From assembly GCA_947385505.1 (NCBI GenBank), contig CANDLP010000165.1:1-5881 (forward strand): a stretch of 5,881 nucleotides of DNA. The letters are read 5' to 3'. A program made the translations under genes and the position numbers. Origin of the DNA: an uncultured Clostridia bacterium (GTDB taxonomy: Bacteria; Bacillota; Clostridia; Oscillospirales; Ruminococcaceae). Below are positions 1 through 5,096 of the stretch, piece by piece (position 1 is the stretch's first letter; every line of letters begins with the position of its first letter). Below the pieces are notes generated by a model that searched no databases, had not been told where the DNA came from, and saw only the letters and a list, made by a program, of their open reading frames with translations.

Positions 1-14
1 AAAGACCTTTTCCG

Positions 15-44
15 ACCGTTTATATGTCAAATTGTACCGATTAG
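15..44 (+). promoter_or_regulatory. Candidate LytTR-protein binding site (paired direct repeats)
   Basis: Two 9-bp half sites, ACCGTTTAT (15-23) and ACCGATTAG (36-44), are in the same orientation and separated by 12 bp, so equivalent bases are 21 bp apart, about two helical turns. LytTR regulators such as AgrA and VirR bind paired direct repeats of this length and spacing. The pair ends 10 bp before the -35 hexamer of the promoter driving a LytTR gene, the usual place for an activator. The repeats and spacing are seen; binding and autoregulation are inferred. Confidence 0.55.
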
Positions 45-54
45 CGCAAATCTG

Positions 55-83
55 TTGATTTGGTGATTTATTTATTTTATAAT
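55..83 (+). promoter_or_regulatory. Sigma-A type promoter of the LytTR-DUF3021 operon
   Basis: TTGATT (55-60) is the -35 and a perfect TATAAT (78-83) the -10, with a 17-bp spacer. Transcription would start near 90, leaving a short leader before the AGGAGGTG ribosome binding site at 101-108. Confidence 0.75.
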
Positions 84-115
84 ATTCATATCGAAGCGGA
101 AGGAGGTGAAGAACA

Positions 116-556
116 GTGAATATTGAAATAAAAATCGATTCTTCATGCATTGATCCCAGAATAATTATTATGACGGCTTCGGTTACGGAAAAGGTCAGCA
201 ATATACTTAAAATACTCTCAGATGAAACTCCGCAGCTGCTTACCGGAATAAAGGACGAAAAAGCGGAGATATTGGACAGATCGGAAATTATACGGATATA
301 TGCGGATACAGGGAAAACAGTGGGCGTTACCGATAAAGGAATATACATTATCAGGCGCAGGCTCTATGAACTTGAAGAATTGCTATGCGGAGATTTCTTT
401 GTGCGGATATCCAACTCGGAGATTATCAATCTTAAAAAGGTAAATAATTTCGATATGAGTTTTACAGGCACTATTTGCGTCAAGCTGTCAAACGGGGAAT
501 CGGTGTATGTATCAAGGAGATATGTATCCAAAATCAAAAAAATTTTAGGTTTATGA
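116..556 (+). CDS. LytTR-family DNA-binding transcriptional regulator
   Basis: A 146-residue stand-alone LytTR regulator with no receiver domain. The C-terminal half (about 50-146) carries the LytTR fold: the core FVRISNSEIINLKKV (about 95-109), where the family usually reads FVRIHRSYIVNL, then a variable strand, then LSNGESVYVSRRY and a terminal helix. The N-terminal part (about 1-50) is the short alpha/beta stretch common in LytTR proteins paired with DUF3021. The start is GTG, chosen because AGGAGGTG (101-108) lies 7 bases upstream. The DUF3021 gene starts 21 bases after the stop, so the two are co-transcribed. Such pairs are known or proposed to act as a regulator held in check by its membrane partner (streptococcal HdrRM/BrsRM are the model). 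The signal sensed and target genes cannot be read here. Family call firm; role inferred. Confidence 0.9.
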   Translation: MNIEIKIDSSCIDPRIIIMTASVTEKVSNILKILSDETPQLLTGIKDEKAEILDRSEIIRIYADTGKTVGVTDKGIYIIRRRLYELEELLCGDFFVRISNSEIINLKKVNNFDMSFTGTICVKLSNGESVYVSRRYVSKIKKILGL

Positions 557-577
557 TTGAGAAAGGAATAAAATAAT

Positions 578-1048
578 ATGAAAAAGCAAATACTTAAACG
601 TTCACTTATGGGATTTCCTTTGGGTTTGGCAATAGGTTATACTATAACGATAGTTATATCGCTGGTCTGGGCGGAAGGGTACTACGCGCCTTGTGTTCCC
701 GAACTTAAGGAAAATATGGGAAGTGAAATTAACGCAGTAATGTTTCAAGCTCTGCTGTTCGGGCTGTTGGGATCAGGATTTGGAGGAAGTTCGGTGATTT
801 GGGTCATTGATAATTGGAGCCTTGTAAAGCAAACGGGGATATATTTTTTAGTGATTTCCGCCGTAATGCTTCCCACAGCTTATTTTAATTATTGGATGGA
901 GCACAGTGTTACGGGATTTTTAAGTTACTTGGGAATTTTCGTGTTGATTTTCGTTTTAATATGGATTATTCAATTTTTTGCAGGCAAATATAATGTAAGA
1001 AAGCTAAATGAAAGTTTGGATAATATAAAAAAAGGGAATGTTAAATAG
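578..1048 (+). CDS. DUF3021 family four-helix membrane protein, partner of the LytTR regulator
   Basis: A 156-residue integral membrane protein with four predicted helices: about 10-32, 52-77, 86-106 and 112-134, followed by a charged cytoplasmic tail. The sequence DNWSLVKQTGIYF (78-90) before helix 3 matches the W-S...Q-T pattern typical of DUF3021. The short stretch between helices 1 and 2 (about 33-51) contains one Cys (C39). The ATG at 578 is preceded by AAAGGAA (562-568). DUF3021 proteins are found next to LytTR regulators and are thought to restrain them, probably by sequestration at the membrane. That role is inferred from family context. The gene ends just before a strong terminator, so it is the last of its operon. 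Confidence 0.88.
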   Translation: MKKQILKRSLMGFPLGLAIGYTITIVISLVWAEGYYAPCVPELKENMGSEINAVMFQALLFGLLGSGFGGSSVIWVIDNWSLVKQTGIYFLVISAVMLPTAYFNYWMEHSVTGFLSYLGIFVLIFVLIWIIQFFAGKYNVRKLNESLDNIKKGNVK

Positions 1049-1098
1049 TATAATCGGTACGGAAAATTTGATTGTTTTCCGTACCGATTATATTTTTT
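1049..1098 (+). terminator. Rho-independent terminator of the LytTR-DUF3021 operon
   Basis: Arms 1049-1066 and 1075-1092 form an 18-bp perfect stem around an 8-base loop (1067-1074), followed by six T (1093-1098). The U tail favours the + strand. On the - strand the run after the stem is not U-rich, but the hairpin sits directly after the stop of the convergent solute-binding-protein gene (1097-1099) and may also serve it weakly. Confidence 0.88.
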
Positions 1099-2728
1099 AA
1101 AGTTTTTTCGCTTCCTTAAAAACTACGGTTTTTGTAAAGGGATTATACACTATTCCTTTACAGTCCTCACCGAAGAAGGCGTACTCGCTTTGATTCAACA
1201 ACGGAATAAAGACGGCGGAATCAATTATATTTTTCTCCGCCAAATAGTAAAGCTCCGCGCTTTCTTTTTCAGAAGCCGAATTTTCCGCCTTTGAAAGCAG
1301 CTCGTTAAAGCTTGCGTCCCTGTATCCGCTGTAATTAGCCCCGCCGGAAGAGGAAAAAGAGGAAAGATAGGAATAAGGGCTGTTGAAATTTCCTGAAATA
1401 TCGGCGACGATAAAGTCAAAATCACCGTTTTGAAGCACACGGTTATGCTCCGTTTCGGACAGGCGTTTTATATTACAGTAGAAATTCAATTCCGACTGCC
1501 ACATTTGTGAGATGTCGGAAATGTATTCGTAAATCACATCGTCGTCGGGCACATATAAGGTTAGACCTGACCATGAGTTTTTGTTTACATTTTCCAAAGC
1601 CTGTTCCAGCGCGTTTTTGGCAAGCGAGCTGTCATAAGGCAGGAAACAATCCTTGTCCGCCAGCTTGCGGTAGTATTCCTCTCCTATGTTTATTGCGTTT
1701 GGTACAATACCATTTGCTTTGCGGTACCCGACCGTGTTTATAACGGGAGCGTCCCTTTGTATACTGTAGGCGAGAGCCTGTCTCAGGCTTTCACTGACAA
1801 ACGAACCGCTTTTTGTGTTAAAAAGCACGCCCCATATCTTTGTTTCGCTTTCCGTATTTTCAAAGCCCAGGTCTAAAAGCTGTATTGCTTCCGCTCCCGA
1901 CGTTATGTACACGTGACTTTGTTCGTTTAAAAAATTCTGATAGCTGTCCGCTTCCTCAATAAAAAAGTTAAGTCCGTGTGGGGATATGGAATTGTTTACA
2001 TTATTTTTTACATTGGCTCTCATTATAATATTATTGTTGTCATTGCTCCAACGATCGTAATTCCAACGGTACAGGTAAAAAGCGCCGTTTGACGCCACGC
2101 TGCCTCCGTATAAACCGTATTTGCCGTTTGAATTTTCATAAAACTCACGGTTGCACGGCATAGCGGGTACGGTGGTCAGCATTACGGGAAAGGATGGATT
2201 GGGTGTATCCAAAGTTATTTCCAAAGTTTTTTCGTCAAGCGCCTTAACGCCTAATTGGGATAGATCCTCAATTATCCCCTTGTTAATTTTCTCGGAATTT
2301 TTTATACAAAAGAAACCGCTTGCGCTTTTTGATTTGGTAGATGGGCGGAATAGTCTCTGAAAGGCGAATACAAAATCGTCGGCAGTACACGGAGCCTCAA
2401 ATTTGTCTCCGTCATACCAGTATATATTATCCCGCAGGTCAAAGGTGTATTTTAGACCGTCTTCGCTTATGGCATAGCTTTCCGCCGCCGCGCTTTGCAG
2501 ATTTCCGTCGTTGTCCACTCTTAAAAGCCCTTCAAACATATTGGATATTATTTCATATGATGCGCTGTCTGTGGCGGTCTGAGGGTCTAATGTAACGGGA
2601 TTGGAGGCAATATCGTATTTAAAAATATATCCTGTACCGTCGTTCTTTTTACAGGCGGAGGAAATCAGCGGAAGTATTCCTGCCAAAACTACCAAAACCG
2701 CTCTTTTAAGTGTTTTTTTATATTTCAA
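1097..2728 (-). CDS. ABC transporter solute-binding lipoprotein, family 5 (oligopeptide/dipeptide type)
   Basis: A 543-residue extracytoplasmic solute-binding protein of the OppA/DppA class (SBP_bac_5), usual length for the family. A signal peptide (1-25: basic Lys/Arg start, hydrophobic core) ends in ISSA-C26; C26 is the likely lipid-modified Cys, though Ser at -3 makes the lipobox degenerate. Family landmarks are L-D-P (47-49), F-E-G-L (65-68), the block from D90 to G107 (DGLKYTF...NIYWYDG), and S-L-R-Q-A-L-A-Y-S-I around 315. The start is TTG: it is the only in-frame start that keeps the signal peptide, it follows AGGGAGAG by 9 bases, and a stop lies upstream in frame. It overlaps the end of nrdG by 11 bases, implying translational coupling. 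No permease or ATPase gene is nearby, so it either feeds a transporter encoded elsewhere or acts as a binding/sensing protein. Ligand unknown; peptides are only the family default. Confidence 0.88.
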   Translation of the reverse strand: MKYKKTLKRAVLVVLAGILPLISSACKKNDGTGYIFKYDIASNPVTLDPQTATDSASYEIISNMFEGLLRVDNDGNLQSAAAESYAISEDGLKYTFDLRDNIYWYDGDKFEAPCTADDFVFAFQRLFRPSTKSKSASGFFCIKNSEKINKGIIEDLSQLGVKALDEKTLEITLDTPNPSFPVMLTTVPAMPCNREFYENSNGKYGLYGGSVASNGAFYLYRWNYDRWSNDNNNIIMRANVKNNVNNSISPHGLNFFIEEADSYQNFLNEQSHVYITSGAEAIQLLDLGFENTESETKIWGVLFNTKSGSFVSESLRQALAYSIQRDAPVINTVGYRKANGIVPNAINIGEEYYRKLADKDCFLPYDSSLAKNALEQALENVNKNSWSGLTLYVPDDDVIYEYISDISQMWQSELNFYCNIKRLSETEHNRVLQNGDFDFIVADISGNFNSPYSYLSSFSSSGGANYSGYRDASFNELLSKAENSASEKESAELYYLAEKNIIDSAVFIPLLNQSEYAFFGEDCKGIVYNPFTKTVVFKEAKKL

Positions 2729-3221
2729 TTTCCACGGCTCTCCCTTGCTTAAGACTTTCCCTTACATCTATTGTGCGCTGATTTGAGCTTCCCTTATATT
2801 TCAGCTCAAGACTGCGGCGGGTGAGATCGAATTTTCCGTCTATCACTATATCAAGACAGTTTAAAAATTCCATTATAAACTTGTCTTTATCCGACATTGC
2901 AATGAGCTGTTCAAACTCGTAACCGGTAAAAGCCATAAGGTGATAATTAAGCTCTTTCAGCTTTTTGGCGGTATAGGCGCAGGCTTCGGATTGGCAAAAG
3001 GGTTCTCCCCCCGAAAAGGTCACTCCCGAAGTAAGCTTGTTTTTTTGTATCTTTTCTATTATTTTGTCACAGTCGGCATATCTTCCTCCGCTGAAATCAT
3101 GGGTTTGAGGATTATGACAGCCTTCGCAGTGATGGGGACAGCCCTGAGTAAATATTGTAAAGCGAAAGCCGGGTCCGTCGACTATAGAGTCGGCCACCAA
3201 GCCCGCGAGTTTTATTTTCAT
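2718..3221 (-). CDS. nrdG: Anaerobic ribonucleoside-triphosphate reductase activating protein
   Basis: A 167-residue radical-SAM enzyme, normal length for NrdG. It uses a 4Fe-4S cluster and S-adenosylmethionine to put the glycyl radical on NrdD, the class III reductase that makes dNTPs without oxygen. The cluster motif is C28-x3-C32-x2-C35 in QGCPHHCEGCHN; G71-G72-E73-P74 is the SAM-contact motif. The N-terminal D-G-P-G-F-R (15-20) and the following T-Q-G-C are typical. ATG at 3221 is preceded by AAGGAAGG. It starts 27 bases after the tautomerase stop and its last codons overlap the start of the solute-binding protein, so the three form one operon. NrdD usually lies beside NrdG but is not in this window. 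A different glycyl-radical enzyme is possible, but the short form without a ferredoxin insert favours NrdG. Confidence 0.92.
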   Translation of the reverse strand: MKIKLAGLVADSIVDGPGFRFTIFTQGCPHHCEGCHNPQTHDFSGGRYADCDKIIEKIQKNKLTSGVTFSGGEPFCQSEACAYTAKKLKELNYHLMAFTGYEFEQLIAMSDKDKFIMEFLNCLDIVIDGKFDLTRRSLELKYKGSSNQRTIDVRESLKQGRAVEIEI

Positions 3222-3248
3222 TTAAGTTTTTCCTTCCTTTTGCGCAAA

Positions 3249-3452
3249 TTACTTTTTATGATATTCGGCTTTGATTTTATCAATTGTTTTTCCGCCTATT
3301 CCAAAGCATTTATCCGGCAATTCTTTTATTGTTATTGAAAAAAATTCTTTGGGTATACTCATAATTTCAGATGACGCTTCTGTCAGTTTTTGAATAAGCA
3401 TTTCTTTTTGCAGATCTGTCAGCGATCCGCATTCAACAGATATGTAAGGCAT
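3249..3452 (-). CDS. 4-oxalocrotonate tautomerase family protein
   Basis: A 67-residue member of the tautomerase superfamily (beta-alpha-beta monomers that form hexamers). Pro2 becomes the N-terminal catalytic Pro after removal of Met. The conserved LQKEMLIQKLTEA helix (14-26) and the C-terminal F-G-I-G-G (50-54) match the classic 4-oxalocrotonate tautomerase. Aligned by eye to the Pseudomonas enzyme, Arg11 falls in S-L-T and Arg39 is Thr41; both substrate-binding arginines are absent, so activity on 4-oxalocrotonate is unlikely and the real substrate is unknown. Phe50 of the classic active site is kept. ATG at 3452 is preceded by AAAGGAG at 7 bases. It is the first gene of the nrdG operon, behind an extended -10 promoter. 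Family call firm; function open. Confidence 0.85.
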   Translation of the reverse strand: MPYISVECGSLTDLQKEMLIQKLTEASSEIMSIPKEFFSITIKELPDKCFGIGGKTIDKIKAEYHKK

Positions 3453-3511
3453 TGCGCTTCTCCTTTATTATTTTTTTAAGGAAACAAGTAACAAAATTTT
3501 TGCTTAGGCTG

Positions 3512-3534
3512 CAAATTATAGCAATCCGCAAAAT
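3512..3534. repeat. Copy 1 of a 23-bp direct repeat flanking the lipoprotein/HTH segment
   Basis: CAAATTATAGCAATCC followed by G and CAAAAT. The copy at 4692-4714 differs at one position (A for G), 22/23 identical and in the same orientation. It contains the -10 region and most of the spacer of the tautomerase operon promoter. The bases either side differ between the copies. Confidence 0.75.
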
Positions 3535-3543
3535 TATCTAAAC
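3515..3543 (-). promoter_or_regulatory. Extended -10 promoter of the tautomerase-nrdG-SBP operon
   Basis: On the - strand the sequence reads TGCTATAAT: -10 TATAAT at 3515-3520 with the extended TGn at 3521-3523. The -35 position at 17-bp spacing (3538-3543) is GTTTAG, a poor match, as is common when the -10 is extended. The start site would be near 3508, giving a leader of about 55 bases. The -35 position overlaps the stop of the decayed HTH gene upstream. Confidence 0.6.
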
Positions 3544-3990
3544 AACAAATGAAGAAGAAAACCAACCGACAAGATTTTTCTGTGTAAGTTTTGGTTTTCT
3601 TCCCCGAAGATTTGTTTTTACTTCCGGAGAAATGTTATTTTTATGTTTGTTTACATAATTGTAAACAGTTGATCTGTTTACGGAAAAATTTATCGCTGCT
3701 TCACTTGCGTTATGTCTCTGCATACACCAAAGCAAACTCTTCGGGATTGGTTCTGTAGTGATTTATTGTTTCCATGTAATCCGTGTTGTTGGATATATCA
3801 TAATTAATGATGGCGCCAACAAATTATATAATTCCCCCTGAATTATCGTTTCTTGGGAATTATCCAATATTTTTGCTCCTTCTTTAAACGCATATTTACC
3901 TGCGGTTTAAGGGACAATAGCACCACCAACTTTCAATGCGGTTACCATTTCAGACTTCTTGTATCCACAGTTTTTCACGCAGAACAACAT
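3538..3990 (-). pseudogene. Decayed gene with C-terminal helix-turn-helix; one in-frame stop and two apparent frameshifts
   Basis: Read on the - strand. An ATG at 3990 overlaps the lipoprotein stop (TAATG) and opens a frame of 27 codons, MLFCVKNCGYKKS... to TAA (3909-3907). The same frame then stays open from 3906 to TAA at 3765-3763 and is protein-like (GKYAFKEGAKILDNSQ...). A second frame, offset by one base, is open from 3823 to 3710 and reads NTDYMETINHYRTNPEEF. The first frame resumes to 3538 and encodes ASEAAINFSVNRSTVYNYVNKH, a helix-turn-helix, followed by a basic RGRKPKLT stretch as found after the HTH of some transposases and DNA invertases. The last part alone could start at TTG 3735 (65 aa) but has no ribosome binding site. 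The simplest reading is one ancestral coding sequence broken by a stop near 3907, a shift near 3820 and another near 3715. I do not recognise the family. Two adjacent broken genes, or sequence error, are alternatives. Confidence 0.5.
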
Positions 3991-4661
3991 TAATGTTGAA
4001 GCGCAATTAAAAAACCGCAAAAAATGCCATCATCATATACTATCCGCATCACTCCATCCTCAAAGGTATATTCGTCACAAACGTAACCGTCATACCTATC
4101 CCGCTCTATCCCATCGCCAAGTTCCTGCTGAAATTCTGTACGAGTAGATATACCTGATGTAAAATCATTGATACTAACAACAAAGTTATCCGGCTCGAGT
4201 TCAAAATCTTCAGTCACCACTTGACCGTCTTCAGAATAGCGAAACGCTGAAACTGTCTTCGTCTCTGCCGAGTAGGGAAATTCTTGAATTATTCCACTAA
4301 TCTTGCCATCGTTGGATTTACTGTCAAGCAAGAAAGTTAATGTTCCAAAATATCTCTCATTATTGTATAGGCTTCCTGACACAGAAAACAAGCTGCTTTT
4401 TTGTGCTTTTTCATCTTCCGGAAAATAAACAACTAAATCATTCCCAAAAGCCTGCTTTAATTCACTGTATGTAGATGACAACGAAAAACTTACACCATTT
4501 ATTGCTAAATCCTTACAAAAATTTGAAAGATGTTCATCAGGATTTGTCAGCTCCGCCTCTGTAGATATGATGCTCTCCAAATGATTATTCACGCTGTTAT
4601 TGCATGAGCATAATACAAAGAGCATCACAATCGATACTAAAACACCAATGTACCTTTTCAT
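3990..4661 (-). CDS. Putative lipoprotein of unknown function
   Basis: A 223-residue predicted lipoprotein. The signal peptide (1-19: MKRY basic start, hydrophobic GVLVSIVMLFVL) ends in the lipobox L17-C18-S19-C20, with C20 the lipidation site. Residues 21-45 are a polar linker. The rest is acidic and looks beta-rich: S-S-T-Y-S-E-L-K-Q-A-F-G-N (about 62-74), then alternating short strands, ending in two similar turns rich in D/Y/G. The first block resembles the start of small clostridial lipoproteins in which a helix ending in F/L-G precedes a beta sheet, but I cannot name a family. ATG at 4661 has AAAGGAA six bases upstream, and its own promoter lies at 4695-4723. Its stop overlaps the ATG of the decayed gene (TAATG), so the two were once translationally coupled. 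Context suggests accessory DNA rather than the core operon. Confidence 0.75.
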   Translation of the reverse strand: MKRYIGVLVSIVMLFVLCSCNNSVNNHLESIISTEAELTNPDEHLSNFCKDLAINGVSFSLSSTYSELKQAFGNDLVVYFPEDEKAQKSSLFSVSGSLYNNERYFGTLTFLLDSKSNDGKISGIIQEFPYSAETKTVSAFRYSEDGQVVTEDFELEPDNFVVSINDFTSGISTRTEFQQELGDGIERDRYDGYVCDEYTFEDGVMRIVYDDGIFCGFLIALQH

Positions 4662-4673
4662 ATTAAATTCCTT

Positions 4674-4693
4674 TCATTGTACATCATTGTACA
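4674..4693. repeat. Perfect tandem 10-bp repeat at the lipoprotein transcription start, possible operator
   Basis: TCATTGTACA occurs twice head to tail (4674-4683 and 4684-4693), one helical turn apart. On the - strand it reads TGTACAATGA twice, each with the palindrome TGTACA. It abuts the -10 (4695-4700) of the lipoprotein promoter and would cover the start site and early leader. Two sites on the same DNA face at +1 fit a repressor operator; that role is inferred. Confidence 0.55.
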
Positions 4694-4714
4694 AATTATA
4701 GCAATCCACAAAAT
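4692..4714. repeat. Copy 2 of the 23-bp direct repeat
   Basis: CAAATTATAGCAATCC followed by A and CAAAAT, 22/23 identical to 3512-3534. It carries the -10 and spacer of the lipoprotein promoter. The two copies are 1,180 bp apart and exactly bracket the lipoprotein and the decayed gene. Confidence 0.75.
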
Positions 4715-4723
4715 AAAACACCA
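4695..4723 (-). promoter_or_regulatory. Extended -10 promoter of the lipoprotein gene
   Basis: On the - strand TGCTATAAT gives -10 TATAAT at 4695-4700 with an extended TGn (4701-4703). The -35 position at 17 bp (4718-4723) is TGGTGT, weak. The -10 and adjacent 14 bp of spacer are shared with the tautomerase promoter through the 23-bp repeat. Confidence 0.6.
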
Positions 4724-4762
4724 CTTGACAAGTAGAGTATAATATGAATAGGTGGTGAAAAA

Positions 4763-4984
4763 ATGTTAGAAAAACAGACAAGAGAGCTATTAGGGCGTAT
4801 CTGAAAACAAAGCAATTTTGCACAATTTCTATTAACCTGAGTACGCTTTCTGTGTCAAAAATGCTCGGAATACTTTAGTGTTCCTGCGCTTTTTCCTTGA
4901 AATCGCCGCGCATTTAGCAAAATTGTAAAAAATTGTTTTGTTTTCAGATACGCCCTAATAAAGTATACCCTTTATTTTATATAA
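4763..4984 (+). pseudogene. Short + strand reading frame interrupted by the MITE-like element
   Basis: ATG at 4763 follows AGGTGGTG (4750-4757) at a spacing typical of a real start and encodes MLEKQTRELLGRI before TGA at 4802-4804, which lies inside the inserted element. If the element and one TA are removed (4793-4957), the frame runs ten codons to LL, then IKYTLYFI, and stops at 4982-4984. Even uninterrupted it is only 18 codons, so it is either a small peptide, a leader, or the stub of a gene lost after insertion. No family is recognised. The strong ribosome binding site is the main evidence that it was translated. Confidence 0.35.
4791..4957. mobile_element. MITE-like non-autonomous element with terminal inverted repeats and TA target duplication
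   Basis: The ends are inverted copies. The left end starts GGGCGTATCTGAAAACAAA at 4793 and the right end gives the same 19 bases on the opposite strand from 4955. The match continues to 36 bp with 33 identical. The 163-bp body (4793-4955) is flanked by TA on both sides (4791-4792, 4956-4957). There is no room for a transposase and no substantial ORF inside. TA duplication suggests mobilisation by an IS630/Tc1-mariner-type transposase, but ends of an IS5-type element cannot be excluded. As RNA the ends would fold into a long hairpin. Confidence 0.8.
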
Positions 4985-5050
4985 TGTCAATTACAAAAAG
5001 GTTACAATTTTATGAAATTTTTGTAATATATTTCATGTTTTATTTAATTT
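4958..5050. other. AT-rich non-coding stretch with an imperfect dyad
   Basis: No gene seen. ATTACAAAAA (4990-4999) and TTTTTGTAAT (5018-5027) form a 10-bp inverted repeat with an 18-base gap. No clear U-tailed terminator or strong promoter is visible. Confidence 0.4.
5012..5029. repeat. Near-identical AT-rich repeat, copy downstream of the ART gene
   Basis: ATGAAATTTTTGTAATAT. The same sequence with one extra A occurs in the same orientation at 5717-5735, on the other side of the ADP-ribosyltransferase gene. Low complexity means chance is possible. Confidence 0.4.
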
Positions 5051-5093
5051 TTTCGCTCTGAAATATAGGCTAATTCTATATTTCAGAGCGAAA
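5051..5093. terminator. Perfect 18-bp hairpin just past the ART gene, probable terminator
   Basis: TTTCGCTCTGAAATATAG (5051-5068) pairs perfectly with 5076-5093 around a 7-base loop (5069-5075). It starts 4 bp beyond the stop of the ADP-ribosyltransferase gene, as expected for a terminator, but on the - strand the stem is followed by an A-rich rather than a U-rich run. It may therefore act mainly in RNA 3' end protection, or need the TTT/AAA base of the stem. On the + strand the tail (TTATTAT) is only moderately T-rich. Confidence 0.55.
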
Positions 5094-5096
5094 TTA

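Noticed and set aside
1225..2595. Several open frames of 69-84 codons inside the solute-binding protein gene, on both strands
   Set aside because: All fall within a full-length family 5 binding protein whose motifs run through the region; none has supporting start signals.
2940..3338. 132-codon open frame on the + strand
   Set aside because: It lies antisense across nrdG and the tautomerase, both with clear family motifs and ribosome binding sites; its product shows no recognisable domain and it has no ribosome binding site.
3959..4147. 62-codon + strand frame at the end of the lipoprotein gene
   Set aside because: Antisense to the lipoprotein and rich in His/Arg/Pro from reversed codons; no ribosome binding site.
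4725..4743. TTGACA and TATAAT read as one + strand promoter
   Set aside because: The hexamers are only 7 bp apart; at 16-18 bp from either one the other hexamer is poor. Kept only as a remark on the damaged control region.
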